Below, piece by piece: positions 42,633-53,148 of a DNA stretch of 64,000 nucleotides (the first letter of the stretch is position 1; every line of letters begins with the position of its first letter). The stretch is from Achatina immaculata. Its lineage: Eukaryota > Mollusca > Gastropoda > Stylommatophora > Achatinidae. The position numbers and the translations under genes are program-made. Where the stretch lies: assembly GCA_009760885.1 (NCBI GenBank), contig CM019697.1, positions 32,269,762 to 32,333,761 on the forward strand. The letters run 5' to 3'. The notes below the pieces were generated by a model, which worked only from the letters and a program-made list of their open reading frames with translations, had not been told where the DNA came from and ran no database searches.

Positions 42633-44140
42633 TTGTTAAAAAAAAGAAACCCAACGAATACGAGGTTGCGATTTAAACTGAAGTTTGCTGATCAGACAAG
42701 GGCAAATTGCCTGAAACGTTCACTTGGATATCAACTTCACGTGCTGACCTGAATTGTAATCAGCAGATGATTCATGAGCACAGAAAAGCGACACTAATCA
42801 AAACAGCATTTTTGACAATAACTCACGACGGGTTCACGAGCATCCCGTGAAACTTACCTAATATAAACCTCACTGACCATGTTATTGAATGTCTATAAAA
42901 GATTGATGCTCCTCGAATTAGTTCATTGGAAAATTCAGTGCGCAATTATGGCTCATCTCACTACAGAACAACGACTCATCATCATTGGATGTTTACAGAC
43001 TGGACAGTCACAAAGTGTAGTGGCTAGACAGTTTAATGTAGTTAGAAGCACCATTAGTCGCATTTGGAAACGATTTAAAGAAACTGGCTCAGGTTGCAGA
43101 CCGGCCGCGCAGTGGAAGACCTATAGTCACAACTCCTGCCGAAGACCGCTTCATATGGCTGCTTCACCTCAGGAATTGATTTGCATCCGCGTCCTCAACA
43201 GTCCAGTCAATGACAGCATCTCGTCGAATTTCAGATAAAACGGTCAGGAACCAGCTGCACGACGCTGGTCTTTGGGCTATAAGACCCTACAGAGGTCTTA
43301 TTCTTACGGACTGGCTTCGCCAGAATCGACTGCAGTGTGTGAACCAGCATCGTCAATGGACCGTTGCGAATGATTGGAGAAGGGTTTGGTTTAGTGATGA
43401 CTCATTCTTTCTGCTTCAGCGACACGATAGATGGAGAAGAGTTTACCGCAGAGTCCATGAGCGCTATGCCCAGAACTGCGTGGATGAGGCTCCTCCACAT
43501 GGTGGTGGAGGTGTACTGGTGTGGGGGAGATCAGCTTCATAGGAAAAAGTGACCTGGTGCAAATTGAAGGACGCCTGAATGCCCAACAATACGTCGCTTA
43601 AATTCTTCGTCCTCACGTGCTTTCACTTCTGGCTGCACCAGGGTCGATTTTTCAGCAGGATAACGCTCGATCTCATTTGGCACAACTCACCACCCAGTTC
43701 CTCGCTGACAACAACGACCAGACCGTTCCGTGGATATCCATGAATGAACCCAATAGAACACTTATGGGATGAACTCAACAGACAAGTCCGCCAGCGAGAC
43801 GTGGCGCCAACCAATCTCCGACAGTTGTCTCTTGCACTGCGGGAAGAGTGGGCAGCCAATCCACAACAACAGATCCAACGGCTAATCTGACGCATGTCAA
43901 GGAGATGTCGTTCTCTGATACAGGCCAGAGGAGGCCATACACCTTACTGAAAAGAAAGGCCTCAGTCGCAAAGAATAAAAGTCCAATCCAAAGTTAATGA
44001 ACATCATTTCATTGTTAAAGTCTTACAGTTTCTTTATACAAAGACTGAAACATTAATTCTGTAAAATAAAATTTTGATGCAAGTTTGAACTTTGGTGTCC
44101 ATTACGACTACAGTAGTGTTCCGATTCTTTTTTTTTAACA

Positions 44141-44141
<1 letters not shown>
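42633..44141 (+). mobile_element. Tc1-family transposon (inactive)
   Basis: A 1509-bp element with short inverted ends: left ttgttaaaaaaaagaaac, right (reverse complement) ctgttaaaaaaaaagaatc. TA dinucleotides lie immediately outside both ends (42631-42632, 44142-44143). It sits inside an (AT)n microsatellite, a natural hotspot for TA-targeting transposases. The transposase gene inside is broken. Confidence 0.9.
42948..43950 (+). pseudogene. Tc1-type transposase pseudogene
   Basis: It starts MAHLTTEQRLIIIGCLQTGQ. It has a paired-like helix-turn-helix (SVVARQFNVVRSTISRIWKR), then a frameshift in the GRP linker near 43110. The catalytic domain shows VWFSDDSFFLLQRHDRWRRV (first Asp), YRRVHERYAQNCVDEAP, FQQDNARSHLAQ (second Asp) and NPIEHLWDEL (Glu, DD34E type), ending QARGGHTPY and stop. 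The 1003-bp span (about 334 codons) is near full length. At least two further frame changes lie between 43540 and 43750. Confidence 0.9.

Positions 44142-44196
<55 letters not shown>
44142..44196. repeat. (AT)n microsatellite
   Basis: About 55 bp of AT repeats abutting the right end of the Tc1 element. Confidence 0.95.
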
Positions 44197-44200
<4 letters not shown>

Positions 44201-45160
44201 CAGGCAGGATTTAGGACAGGAGGATCGTGCATAGACCACATATTTGTACTTAGGCAAGTATTAGATCAAGCCACTGAATGAATAGCACAGCATGCTAGAA
44301 ACGAACCGTGCCTAACTGTTCTGACTTACTACAGACTCAGCTTATGAACAAACTTAGGAACTAAACTCGTTTACAGATTGTGCACTGTTTATAGATTTTG
44401 AAAAAGCCTTCGACAGTATCAAAAGAGGAGCACTGTGGAAAATTCTAAGATGGTATGGCCTCTCTCAAAAGATGGTGAATGTCATCAGAGCCCTATACGA
44501 GGGTTTTCAGTGCAAAGTGATCTGCGAAGAACACACCTGTAATAGCTTTGGGGTACAAGCAGGAGTGAAGCAAGGATGTGTACTATCGCCAACATAATTT
44601 TTCTTGGCAGTGGACTGGTAAATGAAGGAGGGAGCATCAGATAAAGACAGAGGGCTGCAATAGACAGAACTAGAACCTTGACTTTGGTGACATTTGTCTA
44701 CTATGAATCAGACACAAGGATATAAAATAAACAGGCTAACCCAAAATGCTAGCAAAATAGGATTAAATTTAGTGAAGCAAAATGTGAAGAGAGACAGTAT
44801 ATTGTTGAGAATAGATAACAAGCCAGTAGAGGAAGTAGAGGAATTTGTGTATCTTGGCAGTAGAGAAAAAGAACAAATATATCCATACTAGCAAAGAGGA
44901 TTAAATGGAGAAAACTTAAATTCTTTGGAGACATTAAACGTCATGGTAGTTTAGAGAAGACCGCCTTGGAAGGGCACATACTAAGAAAAAGAAAGAGAGA
45001 AAGACCAAGGCGAAGATGGCTGCAAGACATCGTTGATAATCTGCAAATGGATGCATCAGCAGCAGGCCTTCTTGCTTACAACAGAGAGGCCTACGGGAGA
45101 GCTGTTAGGGAGGCAAAGTTCCGCAAGGGACATGCAAATGAAATGAATGAATGAATGGAA
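44197..45160 (+). mobile_element. RTE-C LINE copy with internal insert and deletions
   Basis: The plus strand shows MQAGFRTGGSCIDHIFVLRQ, then after a foreign ~80-bp piece LFIDFEKAFDSIKRGALWKI (motif A), GVQAGVKQGCVLSP (motif B), ASKIGLNLVKQN and EEFVYLGS. After a deletion, FGDIKRHGSLEKTALEG, RPRRRWLQDIVDNLQM and FRKGHANEMNE-stop follow in the (ATGA)n tail. The FADD region is missing or degenerate. Same family as 40981-41564. Confidence 0.85.
44293..44371. mobile_element. partial MITE-like copy lacking the SINE
   Basis: gaaacgaaccgtgcctaact and gttctgacttac, then cagcttatgaaca, parallel 39508-39860 but run straight through the point where the SINE sits at 39532. The piece interrupts the RTE-C RT just before motif A. 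Both ends are truncated relative to the longer copy. Confidence 0.7.
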
Positions 45161-45319
45161 TGGCAGTAGAGTGGTAGAAGATGAAGACAACACAGTGGAC
45201 ATCAACAGCTAACTAAACCAAACCAGCATTCGAAATGTTTCAGAATATTTGGAAATCGGAAAAAAAATCCCAGCATGAAAACGAAAATCATGATATATAA
45301 TAGTAAAGTCCTAAGAGTG

Positions 45320-45740
45320 TATCATCAGAACTACAGAAAACAAGCTCAGTTCTTTCCAGACTAAACATTTATGAAGGATTTTAAAAGTATTTTTGAGCAA
45401 TATAAAAAATAACATTTTGTTGGCAGAAATGCAGATGCACTGACAGGCTTTTCGAGGAAAGACGCTGGCGATGGTTGGGACATGTGTTTCAGATGACCGA
45501 CGACTCGCTAACAAAAATAGCTCTAAGATGGACACCACGGGGGGAACAGAAGTAAGGGGTGGACCAAAGGAGACACGTAGAAGAAGAAGAACAGAGAGGA
45601 TGTTGAGTAAAAAAAGGCCCACCTGGACAAGAGCAGAAAAAAAGCAGAGGACATGCGTTTGTGGAAAAACCTTGCGGAAGCCCTATGCGCTTTTGGCACG
45701 TAAGGTTCAGAGAGAGAGAGAGAGAGAGAGAGTGAGAGAG
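45320..45740 (+). mobile_element. RTE-B LINE, 3' copy with (GA)n tail
   Basis: Plus-strand pieces: EERRWRWLGHVFQMTDDSLT, KIALRWTPRGEQK, RRRRTERMLSKKRPTWTRAE and RTCVCGKTLRKPYAL. These are in shifting frames and finish in ggttcagagagagagagaga. Third copy of this family with the same GA tail. Confidence 0.8.
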
Positions 45741-46329
45741 AGATCATTCATAGAATTTTATGTATTATCTTTGGTCCCCATTTCTTAGTCTTGTATGTTT
45801 TTGTATGGTTATTGGGTGTAAACTAAAACGTTACAAAGTATGTGTGTCCGTTAACTAGCAAAGTTGAAGCTGGTTTTGTTTTAAACAGTCTTACATAAAA
45901 CCTTATCTGACCTAAAAAGAAAAAAAAAAAATTAGTGACCGCGTGCTTTTCAATGAAGAAATGCACCGGAAACAATCAACCTCGAACAACAAAGGAAAAC
46001 ATTACTGGAAAACTATAATTGATTGTGAACAAATGAAAGAAGGAATCAAAAACATTGATCCAAGCGGAGGAAATTAGCGGAATTACTCGAAACAGAAGAG
46101 GTCATTAAGGTCAGGGTGACACTGAAACAGGCGTGAGAGAGCAAAGGTGGGACGAGATTACTGGAAGTATATGAACATTAAAGGATAAAGATCCACTCTT
46201 CTGCTTCAGATTTCGCTCTGTTAACACCAACAGTTACAGTGTGGAGAAAACTTGGCGAGTTTGTTGCCATCTGTGTTTTGATGCCGTATCTGGTTATGAT
46301 ATCAATCAGTTTTGTTGCGTTTTATTCCC
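45741..46329. other. spacer, no gene seen
   Basis: AT-rich sequence with an A run near 45917-45930. No recognisable feature. Confidence 0.45.
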
Positions 46330-46860
46330 CATTTTGTCTATAATCAAAATTTGAGTGTGATTATCTCCCCTCATGTAGCTTATTGGCTGTAGTCAAACTT
46401 TTAATGTGATTATCTCCCCTCATGTAGCTTATTGGCTGTAGTCAAAACTTGAGTGTGATTATCTCCCCTCATGTAGCTTATTGGCTGTAGTAAAAATTTG
46501 AATGTGATTATCTTCCCTTCTTTAGCTTATTGACAGTAGTAAAAATTTGACTGCGTTTATCTTCTCTCATGTAGCTTATTGACTGTAGTCAAAATTTGAA
46601 TGTGATTATCTCCCTTCCTTTAGCTTATTGCTCGTAGTCACAATTTGAGTGAGTTTATTTTCTCTCATTTAGATTACTGGCTGTAGTCAAAATTTGAGTG
46701 CGATCATGTTCTCTGATTTATCTCATTGCAAGTAGCCAAACTTTGATTATCTCCTTTTATTTAGCTTATTGGTAGTAGTCAAAATTTGAGTGAGATTATC
46801 TCCCTTCTTTTAGCTTATTGGTAGTAGCCAACATTTGAGTGCGATTACCTTCTCTGATTT
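46330..46860. repeat. ~49-bp minisatellite
   Basis: About ten degenerate units: aaatttgagtgtgattatct, cccctcatgtagcttattgg, ctgtagtc. Divergence increases to the right. Confidence 0.92.
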
Positions 46861-46950
46861 TGAGACGAAATAACTGTATTTGCGATGTGATTCATTGCCC
46901 ACAATACTTTTAATGTGTACAGATCTCTGTGAATACGCGGATACATAACG

Positions 46951-47017
46951 CTCTTCTTCTTCTTCTTCTTCTTCTTCTTCTTCTTCTTCTTCTTCTTCTT
47001 CTTCTTCTTCTTCTTCT
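46951..47017. repeat. (TTC)n trinucleotide repeat
   Basis: About 22 TTC units. On the minus strand this reads as poly-Glu within a frame that has no other coding evidence. It may be the old (GAA)n tail of a lost minus-strand element. Confidence 0.95.
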
Positions 47018-47084
47018 ATCCATAGAACTGTCAACGGGAGTTCTTTGCAGCCGATCTGGTAAATGCATTGAAGCATAACGGATT

Positions 47085-47290
47085 GGGAGCGGGTTATGGC
47101 AGCTATTTTTTTCAATCTTTGAGTGGGGGGGATGTGCAGTACTTCTTTAGCAGACACCACCACCATGGGAGCTATGGCGGTCCCTGCCCCGTTAGGCAGG
47201 CTACTGATGGTACCAACAGAGGTGGGGCAGGTTCTTGGTGGACTTCTGTTCATGAGTCCTGCGGCTAGCATATCAGCTACCAGTCACCGA
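47085..47290 (-). repeat. dispersed repeat P, copy 2
   Basis: Reverse complement of the body at 34620-34820: gggttatggcagctattttt, a short G run at the position of the C run, aggcaggctactg and gctagcatatcagct. It holds one vestige of the 34-bp unit rather than an array. Confidence 0.75.
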
Positions 47291-47396
47291 CTGCCACGTA
47301 GGGTATTGCCTTCACCTGCAGTGCATTTGATGATAAAGAAGTAAATAATAGTTTATATACACTCTCGCTTCTGTAGCGCCATGATATTTATATGCG

Positions 47397-47408
47397 TTTA
47401 TTACGGTG
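47397..47408. repeat. SINE target-site duplication, left
   Basis: tttattacggtg, identical to 47675-47686. Confidence 0.95.
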
Positions 47409-47674
47409 GGGCGTCTGAGTGGCGAAGTGGTTAGTGCACTGGTCTGTCATGGCGAAGGTCGGGGGTTCAAATCCGGCCGGTGGCGCCCCAGTCACCCAGC
47501 TATAGAAATGGGTACCCGACTTCTTCTGGAGTTGGAGAAGGAAAGGCGGCCAGGCGTGATACTGACCATATCACCCTCTCGTGTGCTGACAGGTCAAGGA
47601 AAATGTGGGCACTAACACCGTATCCTTATGTGCCTGTAAGGCATGAGCGGATTACCTTTACCTACCTACCTTTT
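47409..47674 (+). mobile_element. tRNA-derived SINE, copy 2, intact
   Basis: A 266-bp SINE. A perfect A box (tggcgaagtgg, 47420-47430) and B box (ggttcaaatcc, 47464-47474) form the internal polymerase III promoter. The head resembles a tRNA with a 6-base ggggcg/cgcccc end pairing, but extra bases between the T-arm and the stem mean it is not a working tRNA. The body is shared with 39533-39796. The 3' end is tacctttacctacctacc. It is bounded by a perfect 12-bp duplication, so this is a recent insertion. Confidence 0.93.
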
Positions 47675-47686
47675 TTTATTACGGTG
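47675..47686. repeat. SINE target-site duplication, right
   Basis: tttattacggtg, identical to 47397-47408. Confidence 0.95.
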
Positions 47687-47814
47687 CTGTTTGTGAATGG
47701 TTAGCTACTTACCGGAGTGGTGATAATTGCGTGCCATTCTTGAGTATCGATTTCATGGCTTGTTTTTCTTTTTTTTTTTTCTCTACCATGTGAAATGTAT
47801 TTCACTGTGTGTGA

Positions 47815-49640
47815 TCAAAGCTAACACAAAAGCCAACACAAGAAATCAATACCCAGAAAGATAAACAGCCACAGCCCACGAGAAGAAAATACCAACAGGA
47901 ATTTCAATCTGGAACTTGCCAATCATTTCGCAGCACTCAGTGATGTAGATACAGATAAATTGTGGAACTCTTACAGGACAGTCGGTAATCTCAGTGGCAA
48001 AAGTAAGCGCTGGAGCGCAAAAAAAAAAAAGAAACGGAAAAGCATGGATACCACAAAACACATGGAAATACATACATGAAATTCGAGCGGCCACATTAGC
48101 CTTGTTCAGTGTAAAGACAGATCTTGGAAAAGATTTACCACAAGCAGCATACAAAGAACTAGACAATAAAGTAGAAAGTTCAGCTAGAAGAGATAAGAAA
48201 GAATAAATAGATAAAATGGTGAAAAAAAAAGCAGAGAAATCAGCAAAAACAGGAGGCAGCAAAACTCTGTACAACATACAAAAGAAGCTAACGGGTGCTG
48301 TTAAAGAAAGACCAGTCTTCAGCAAAACTGGCACACTATTAAAATCAAATAAAGATCAAAAGCAAAGATGGGCCGAACACTTCCAAGAAATACTTAATCG
48401 ACCACATCAAAAGAATTGATAGACCTTGAAATTGATTTCATAATTCTACATTTAAATGTTACCTTAGATGAAGTTCTTATGTTATCGTCTTATATCTTAT
48501 ATCCTTCCTGTTCCGTTAAACGTCACACAGGGCTCGCAAAGTAGTTCGACAGTTTTTCCTGTCTTTGTCGAGTCTTTCAACCTCATCAAGGGATTTTATG
48601 CCTGTTAATTTTGCCTCTCTTAACAGTGACATCTTCAGAGTTTCACGCAGTCTGCCTCTTTTTCTTTGGCCTGTTGTGTTCCACTTGATAGCTTGTTTTG
48701 GGATTCTCTGATCATTTCTTCTCATCAAGTGACCAACATATGTCCATCTCCTTTTCCTGATCACCCATGAGACTGGTTGTTGTTCAGTCATCTGTCTTAT
48801 CTCTGCATTGTTCTTGAATTCGTTCCACTTGATGCCCAGTATTTTCCTAATGCATTTGTTTTCAAAAGAGTCTAATTTCTTTTCTATTTCTTTAGTTGTT
48901 TTCCAGCTTTCGCATGCATAAATGAGGGTGATATATGATGCATAGATGTAATTACATTAACGAAAATGAAACAGCAGTGAATATAATGGCTAACAACAAA
49001 GCTGCAGAAGAAGATGAAATAACAGCCGAAATGTTAAAAGCTATTTACGGTGACAACATGAGCCAACTACAGAGAATGTTTAATAACGTTTGGAAAGAAA
49101 AGGTCACTTCAAAATGAAAAAACGGAATCATTGTTAAAAAAGACAACCTTACCAAGAGAAGTAATCTTACTCTCAATTGCGTCAAAAGTATTTTGCAAAG
49201 TTATTCTGAATGGAATTAGAGATACAGTGGATGCTGCAATAAGAGAAGAACAGGCAGGATTTCGAAAAGAGAAAAACTGTCTTGACCAGATCTTTACTCT
49301 AAGAATAATATTTGAAGAACATTATTGAAAAGCTAAAACCATTAATCCTGAACTTCATAGACTTTGAAAAGGCATTCGATAGCATGCACAGATCATTGTG
49401 GAGAGTTTTAAGATTGTATGGAATATCATCTAAAATTGTCAACAACATTAGTGACCTCTACCACGGATATGTTTGTGCAGTCAATACAGACGAAGAAATG
49501 AGCGAATGGTTCTAGACTGAAACAGGTGTGAAACAAGGATGTATATTATCTCCCTTGCTTTTTGGAATTGTCATAGACTTCATAATGAAAAACATGTTGC
49601 ACAGGTAAAACAGACATTGATTTGGTTCATACTGTAAAAT
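47815..49640 (+). mobile_element. RTE-A LINE, decayed copy split by an inverted copy
   Basis: Left part: endonuclease-RT linker (AWIPQNTWKYIHEIRAATLA, SARRDKKE, KTGGSKTLYNIQKKLTGAV, RWAEHFQEILNRPH). Right part from ~48955: NETAVNIMANNKAAEEDEIT, QAGFRKEKNCLDQIFTLRI, NFIDFEKAFDSM (motif A) and GVKQGCILSPLLFGI, with stops and frame shifts. It ends abruptly before FADD. It is clearly more diverged than the copy at 26491. Confidence 0.88.
48488..48930 (-). mobile_element. RTE-A 3' fragment inserted in inverted orientation
   Basis: The minus strand encodes MTEQQPVSWVIRKRRWTYVG, HLMRRNDQRIPKQAIKWNTT and WRTTLRALCDV-stop, preceded by the ACESWKTTKE and FENKCIRKILGIKWNEF parts. The plus side starts with the tail tatatcttatatccttcc. 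It interrupts another RTE-A copy near the LDE(V/I) codons. Flanks tagatgaagtt and tagatgtaatt may be an 11-bp target-site duplication with two changes. Confidence 0.85.
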
Positions 49641-49830
49641 ATATGATTGTTACTTTGTACTTATTTGATGTTCTCTCTATTGTTTATTTACTTTTATTAC
49701 TTTAATCTTCACTCTTACTTCTCCTCTTCTTTCTTATTTTTTTTCTTTATCATAGTCGATGAAGATTTCCCTGGTGCTCACAGCTGCCTGGAACACCCTC
49801 AATTACCTGCACCGCTCCTGACGAACCCTT
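49641..49830. other. T-rich spacer
   Basis: No feature beyond pyrimidine-rich composition. Confidence 0.4.
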
Positions 49831-49863
49831 ACATCATCATCATCATCGTCGTCGTCGTCGTCG

Positions 49864-49893
<30 letters not shown>
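49831..49893. repeat. (TCA)n(TCG)n repeat, tail of a LINE
   Basis: About 21 triplets. It adjoins an RTE-D-like 3' end and may be its (GAT)n tail. Confidence 0.9.
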
Positions 49894-49897
<4 letters not shown>

Positions 49898-50110
49898 TTT
49901 GGAAACATAGGCCAGGGATAAATGCTCTCCAGTCATCCCTATTCTTTGAATTATTTTCTGCTTCCTTCCATGTGTATCCCTTGTTTCAGAGCACTGTAAT
50001 AATTTCTCTTCTCCAAGTAAGTCTATGTCTTCCTCATTTTCTTTTTCCTTGAGTATTCCATGTCAGTGCGTGTCTTGCTATGCATTGGTGTCTACATAAT
50101 CTCCCCTAAA
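49894..50110 (-). mobile_element. RTE-D-like LINE 3' fragment
   Basis: Plus-strand text agggataaatgctctccagt, ctgcttccttccatgtgtat and cccttgtttcagagcactgt is the complement of an RT C-terminal end comparable to 8650-8800 (tggctctccagccac, cccctcctctgtttcagaac). No open frame remains. Confidence 0.6.
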
Positions 50111-51207
50111 TAACCTTTGTGGCTGGAAAATAAATGATCATCTCATTCATTCCCTAGCTCCTCCAACAATAAATAACTACTCAAGAGGCATACAATTATC
50201 CTGGAAAAATAAAGGGGTCGGTTTATTAACAACACTAGGCGCCACACACGTTTACACCAGATAACATATAAACACACACACAACATGTATCTCCACAGCC
50301 ATCAACATCATACACGAGAAATGTGAGCGTGCCACAAACATCAGCACGAAACAACCAAAAGCATCACTCCAAATGCCGGCTCTACTTATTTAACTTCTCT
50401 TACAGTCCCTAGTCTTTCTCTTCAACACATATTAATGCATATTCATTACTAATCAAGCGTTAGCCACACTCCCTTAACACAAACTAGGAGCTACCTGCCA
50501 ACTCACATATATTACATATACTCAGAGACTCTGCCTGCATCCAACATCTAACACATAGAGTGCAAACTATGAATGGTTCGATGACACATGAATTAAACAA
50601 TGATGACTGAATGATGATAATGAAAGATAACATAGCATATCACTGTGAATGAAATGAATTAGACACTGGGCAGCACAAACACGTGCGCCACACACAAACA
50701 CATAGAAATCACATTTCAGTGTCTATAAATCAACATTTAAACTTGTCCATTTATGAAGCATGATAATGAAAAGTTACAATAATGAAAAATTATGCAGTTC
50801 AACGTCTTAACTCACTAGATAAATCTTATAACACTTAACACGTCTCATTTCTCACGATACACGTCTCATTTCTCACGGTACATACTTAGACAACACTACA
50901 TCCGACATCCAAAAACTTGCGTATATGAACGTTACCAACATGAGCCGGCTTGAAACAGCACCTGGGTTCATAGTTGCACAATCCAATTCGATAACTGCAT
51001 CAGACGCATCAGCCATACCACGACACGGCTCCCCCCAGATACGTGCTGCCCGCCACATGGCTCGAATCTGAATTCAACACATTATGCTCTAACTGAGCAC
51101 CACAATCACGTGACCAAGTAGCCCAGAAAACCACGAAGTAGGTCGACCCTTGACCCTCCGAAACGTCCAAATTTAGAAAGACCAAGCCCACCTCATCTCA
51201 CAAACGA
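50111..51207. other. 1.1-kb unassigned segment
   Basis: CA-rich, with acacacacaacatg near 50270 and a duplicated acacgtctcatttctcac at 50837-50878. I looked for LTR-type ends, an RT frame or an RNA gene and saw none convincingly. Could be an old transposon body. Confidence 0.4.
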
Positions 51208-51376
51208 ACCCAGCTGGAAGATCTTGATTTTGCAGATGACATAACTCTTATCAGTGACAGTGTGAATTATATGTAAGGAAAAGCCTGTCTTCACTTGTTA
51301 GGAAAATAGGACTTGAAATTAAGAAGGAAAAAAAGCAAATTAATGAAACTTTCCATTAATCAAGAGGGAAAAATAT
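51208..51376 (+). mobile_element. RTE-A LINE fragment, catalytic-motif region
   Basis: Encodes QLEDLDFADDITLISDSVN, then a frameshifted VRKIGLEIKKE segment and the SINQEGKI end. It is an isolated RT motif C-D piece immediately upstream of a longer copy. Confidence 0.8.
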
Positions 51377-51404
51377 AATATGCGTAGAGGAAACATATAA
51401 TCAG

Positions 51405-51656
51405 ATTGGAGAAAGATTAATTGAAATATGTCTAACAGAGGGCATGGCCATTGGAGGCACAATATTTCCACACAAAGAGATACATAAAACAACGTGGATA
51501 TCTCCAGATGATAGAACTAGAAACCAGATAGATCATTTTTGTATTAGAAAGCAATACAGAACATCTCTCATAGATGTAAAGGCTTATAGGGGTGCAGATG
51601 TTAACAGTGATCAGAACCTGTGCATAGGGAAAATAAAACTTAAATTGAAAAGCTAA
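51405..51656 (+). pseudogene. RTE-A endonuclease C-terminal half
   Basis: The frame reads ERLIEICLTEGMAIGGTIFP, HKEIHKTTWISPDDRTRNQI, DHFCIRK and YRGADVNSDQNLCIGKIKL. This is the C-terminal half of an exonuclease-endonuclease-phosphatase fold, the enzyme that nicks target DNA for RTE-type LINEs. The family SDH catalytic triplet reads SDQ, so the active-site His is lost. The N-terminal half is missing. Confidence 0.85.
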
Positions 51657-52829
51657 CACAAGAAATCAGTACACAGAATGATAAACAGCCACAGCCTACA
51701 AGAAGAAAATACTAACAGTAATTTCAATCAGGAACTTGCCAATCATTCCACAACACACAGTGAAGTTGAGGAGATAGGTATATATGAATTATGGAATTCT
51801 TACAGCACAGTCATAATCACAGCAGCAAAAGTAAGTGCTGGACTGAAAAAAACCAAATAGAAAAACATGGATATCAGAAAAAACATGGAAGTATATACAT
51901 GAAAGACGAGCAGTCGCATTAGACATGTTGAATGCAAAAACAGATCTTGGAAAAGATCTGGTGAAAGCAACATACAAAGAAAAGAAAGTAAAAAGTTCAG
52001 CTAGAAGGGATAAAAGAAAATACATAGACAATATGGCGAAAGAGGCAGAAAAAGCAGCAAAAACTTGAGACAGCAAAACTTTCTATAACATACAAAAGAG
52101 GCTAACAGGTACTATTACATCTAAAGAAAGACCAATACTTAGCAAAACTGGAACCCTATTAACATCAAATAAAGACCAAAAGCAAAGATGGGCTGAACAC
52201 TTCCAAGAAATACTTAATTTACCACACCCAAAAGAATTGTTAAACCTTGAAACCAACTTACCAGCCCAACAATTAAATGTCAACCTAGATGAAATTACAT
52301 TTGCATGAAATTGAAACAGCAGTGAATTTAATGGCTAACAACACAGCTGTAGGTGAAGATGAAATAATACCCAAAATGTTAAAAACTATCAATAATGACA
52401 ACATGAGACAACTACAGAGAATGTTTAATAACATTTGGAAAGAAGAAAAGGTCCCTTCTAATTGGAAAAAAGAAATCATTGTTAAAATGCCAAAAAAGGC
52501 GATCTTAATGACTAACAATAGGAGAGGAGTAACCTTTATATCAGTTGTGTCAAAAGTATTTTTCAAAGTTATTTTGAATAGACTTAAAGATATAGTAGAT
52601 ACTGCAATGAGAGAAGAACAAGCAGGATTTCGAAAAGGGAGAAGCTGTCTCGACCAGATCTTTACTCTAAGAATATTACTTGAAGAACATATTGAAAAGC
52701 AGAAACCATTAATACTGAACTTCATAGACTTTAAAAAGGCATTTGATAGCATACACAGAGATTCATTATGGAGAATTTTATGTCTATATGGAATACCATC
52801 TAAAATTGTCAACATCATTAACGACTTGT

Positions 52830-52840
52830 ACAATGAATAT
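52830..52840. repeat. target-site duplication, left
   Basis: acaatgaatat, identical to 53149-53159. Confidence 0.95.
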
Positions 52841-53148
52841 TATATAACTAATGAAGAATGTATGAGAAGAGCTGGAGAGACAAAAAACCTTGTCAGAAAG
52901 ATAAGAGAGAGACAATGTACTTTCATAGGACATGCAATGAGAAGAGGGGGCATTGAAAATATTATAACAACAGGAAAAATGGAAGGAAGAAGATCAAGAG
53001 GAAGACCAAGAGAAATGATACTGGACAGTCTGACGGGATGGTGTGAGAGGAGATCACCAACTGAACTGATGGCCTGCATGAAGGATCGGGTACTCTGGAG
53101 AAGCATAATAGCCAACGCCAGTCGGCACGGCACCTGATGATGATGATG
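52841..53148 (+). mobile_element. nested 308-bp LINE 3' end with (GAT)n tail
   Basis: Encodes NEECMRRAGETKNLV, RKIRERQCTFIGHAMRRGGI, RRSRGRPREMILDSLTGW and LWRSIIANASRHGT-stop, the C-terminus of a LINE family different from RTE-A. It ends in cacctgatgatgatgatg. Perfect 11-bp duplications (acaatgaatat) flank it, and the RTE-A RT reads on across the site. The coding is uninterrupted, so this is a recent insertion. Confidence 0.93.

Noticed and set aside
46810..47271. 153-codon minus-strand frame with poly-Glu
   Set aside because: Built from repeat P, the (TTC)n run and the end of a minisatellite. No independent coding evidence.
47408..47490. Possible functional tRNA gene (83 nt, ggggcg/cgcccc ends, perfect A and B boxes)
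   Set aside because: Extra bases lie between the T-arm and the acceptor strand and the T-stem pairs poorly. The sequence continues into a SINE body with a TSD, so it is the SINE head.
50111..51207. LTR or endogenous retroelement body
   Set aside because: I looked for paired LTR ends, a primer-binding site and RT or integrase motifs and found none. Left as unassigned.
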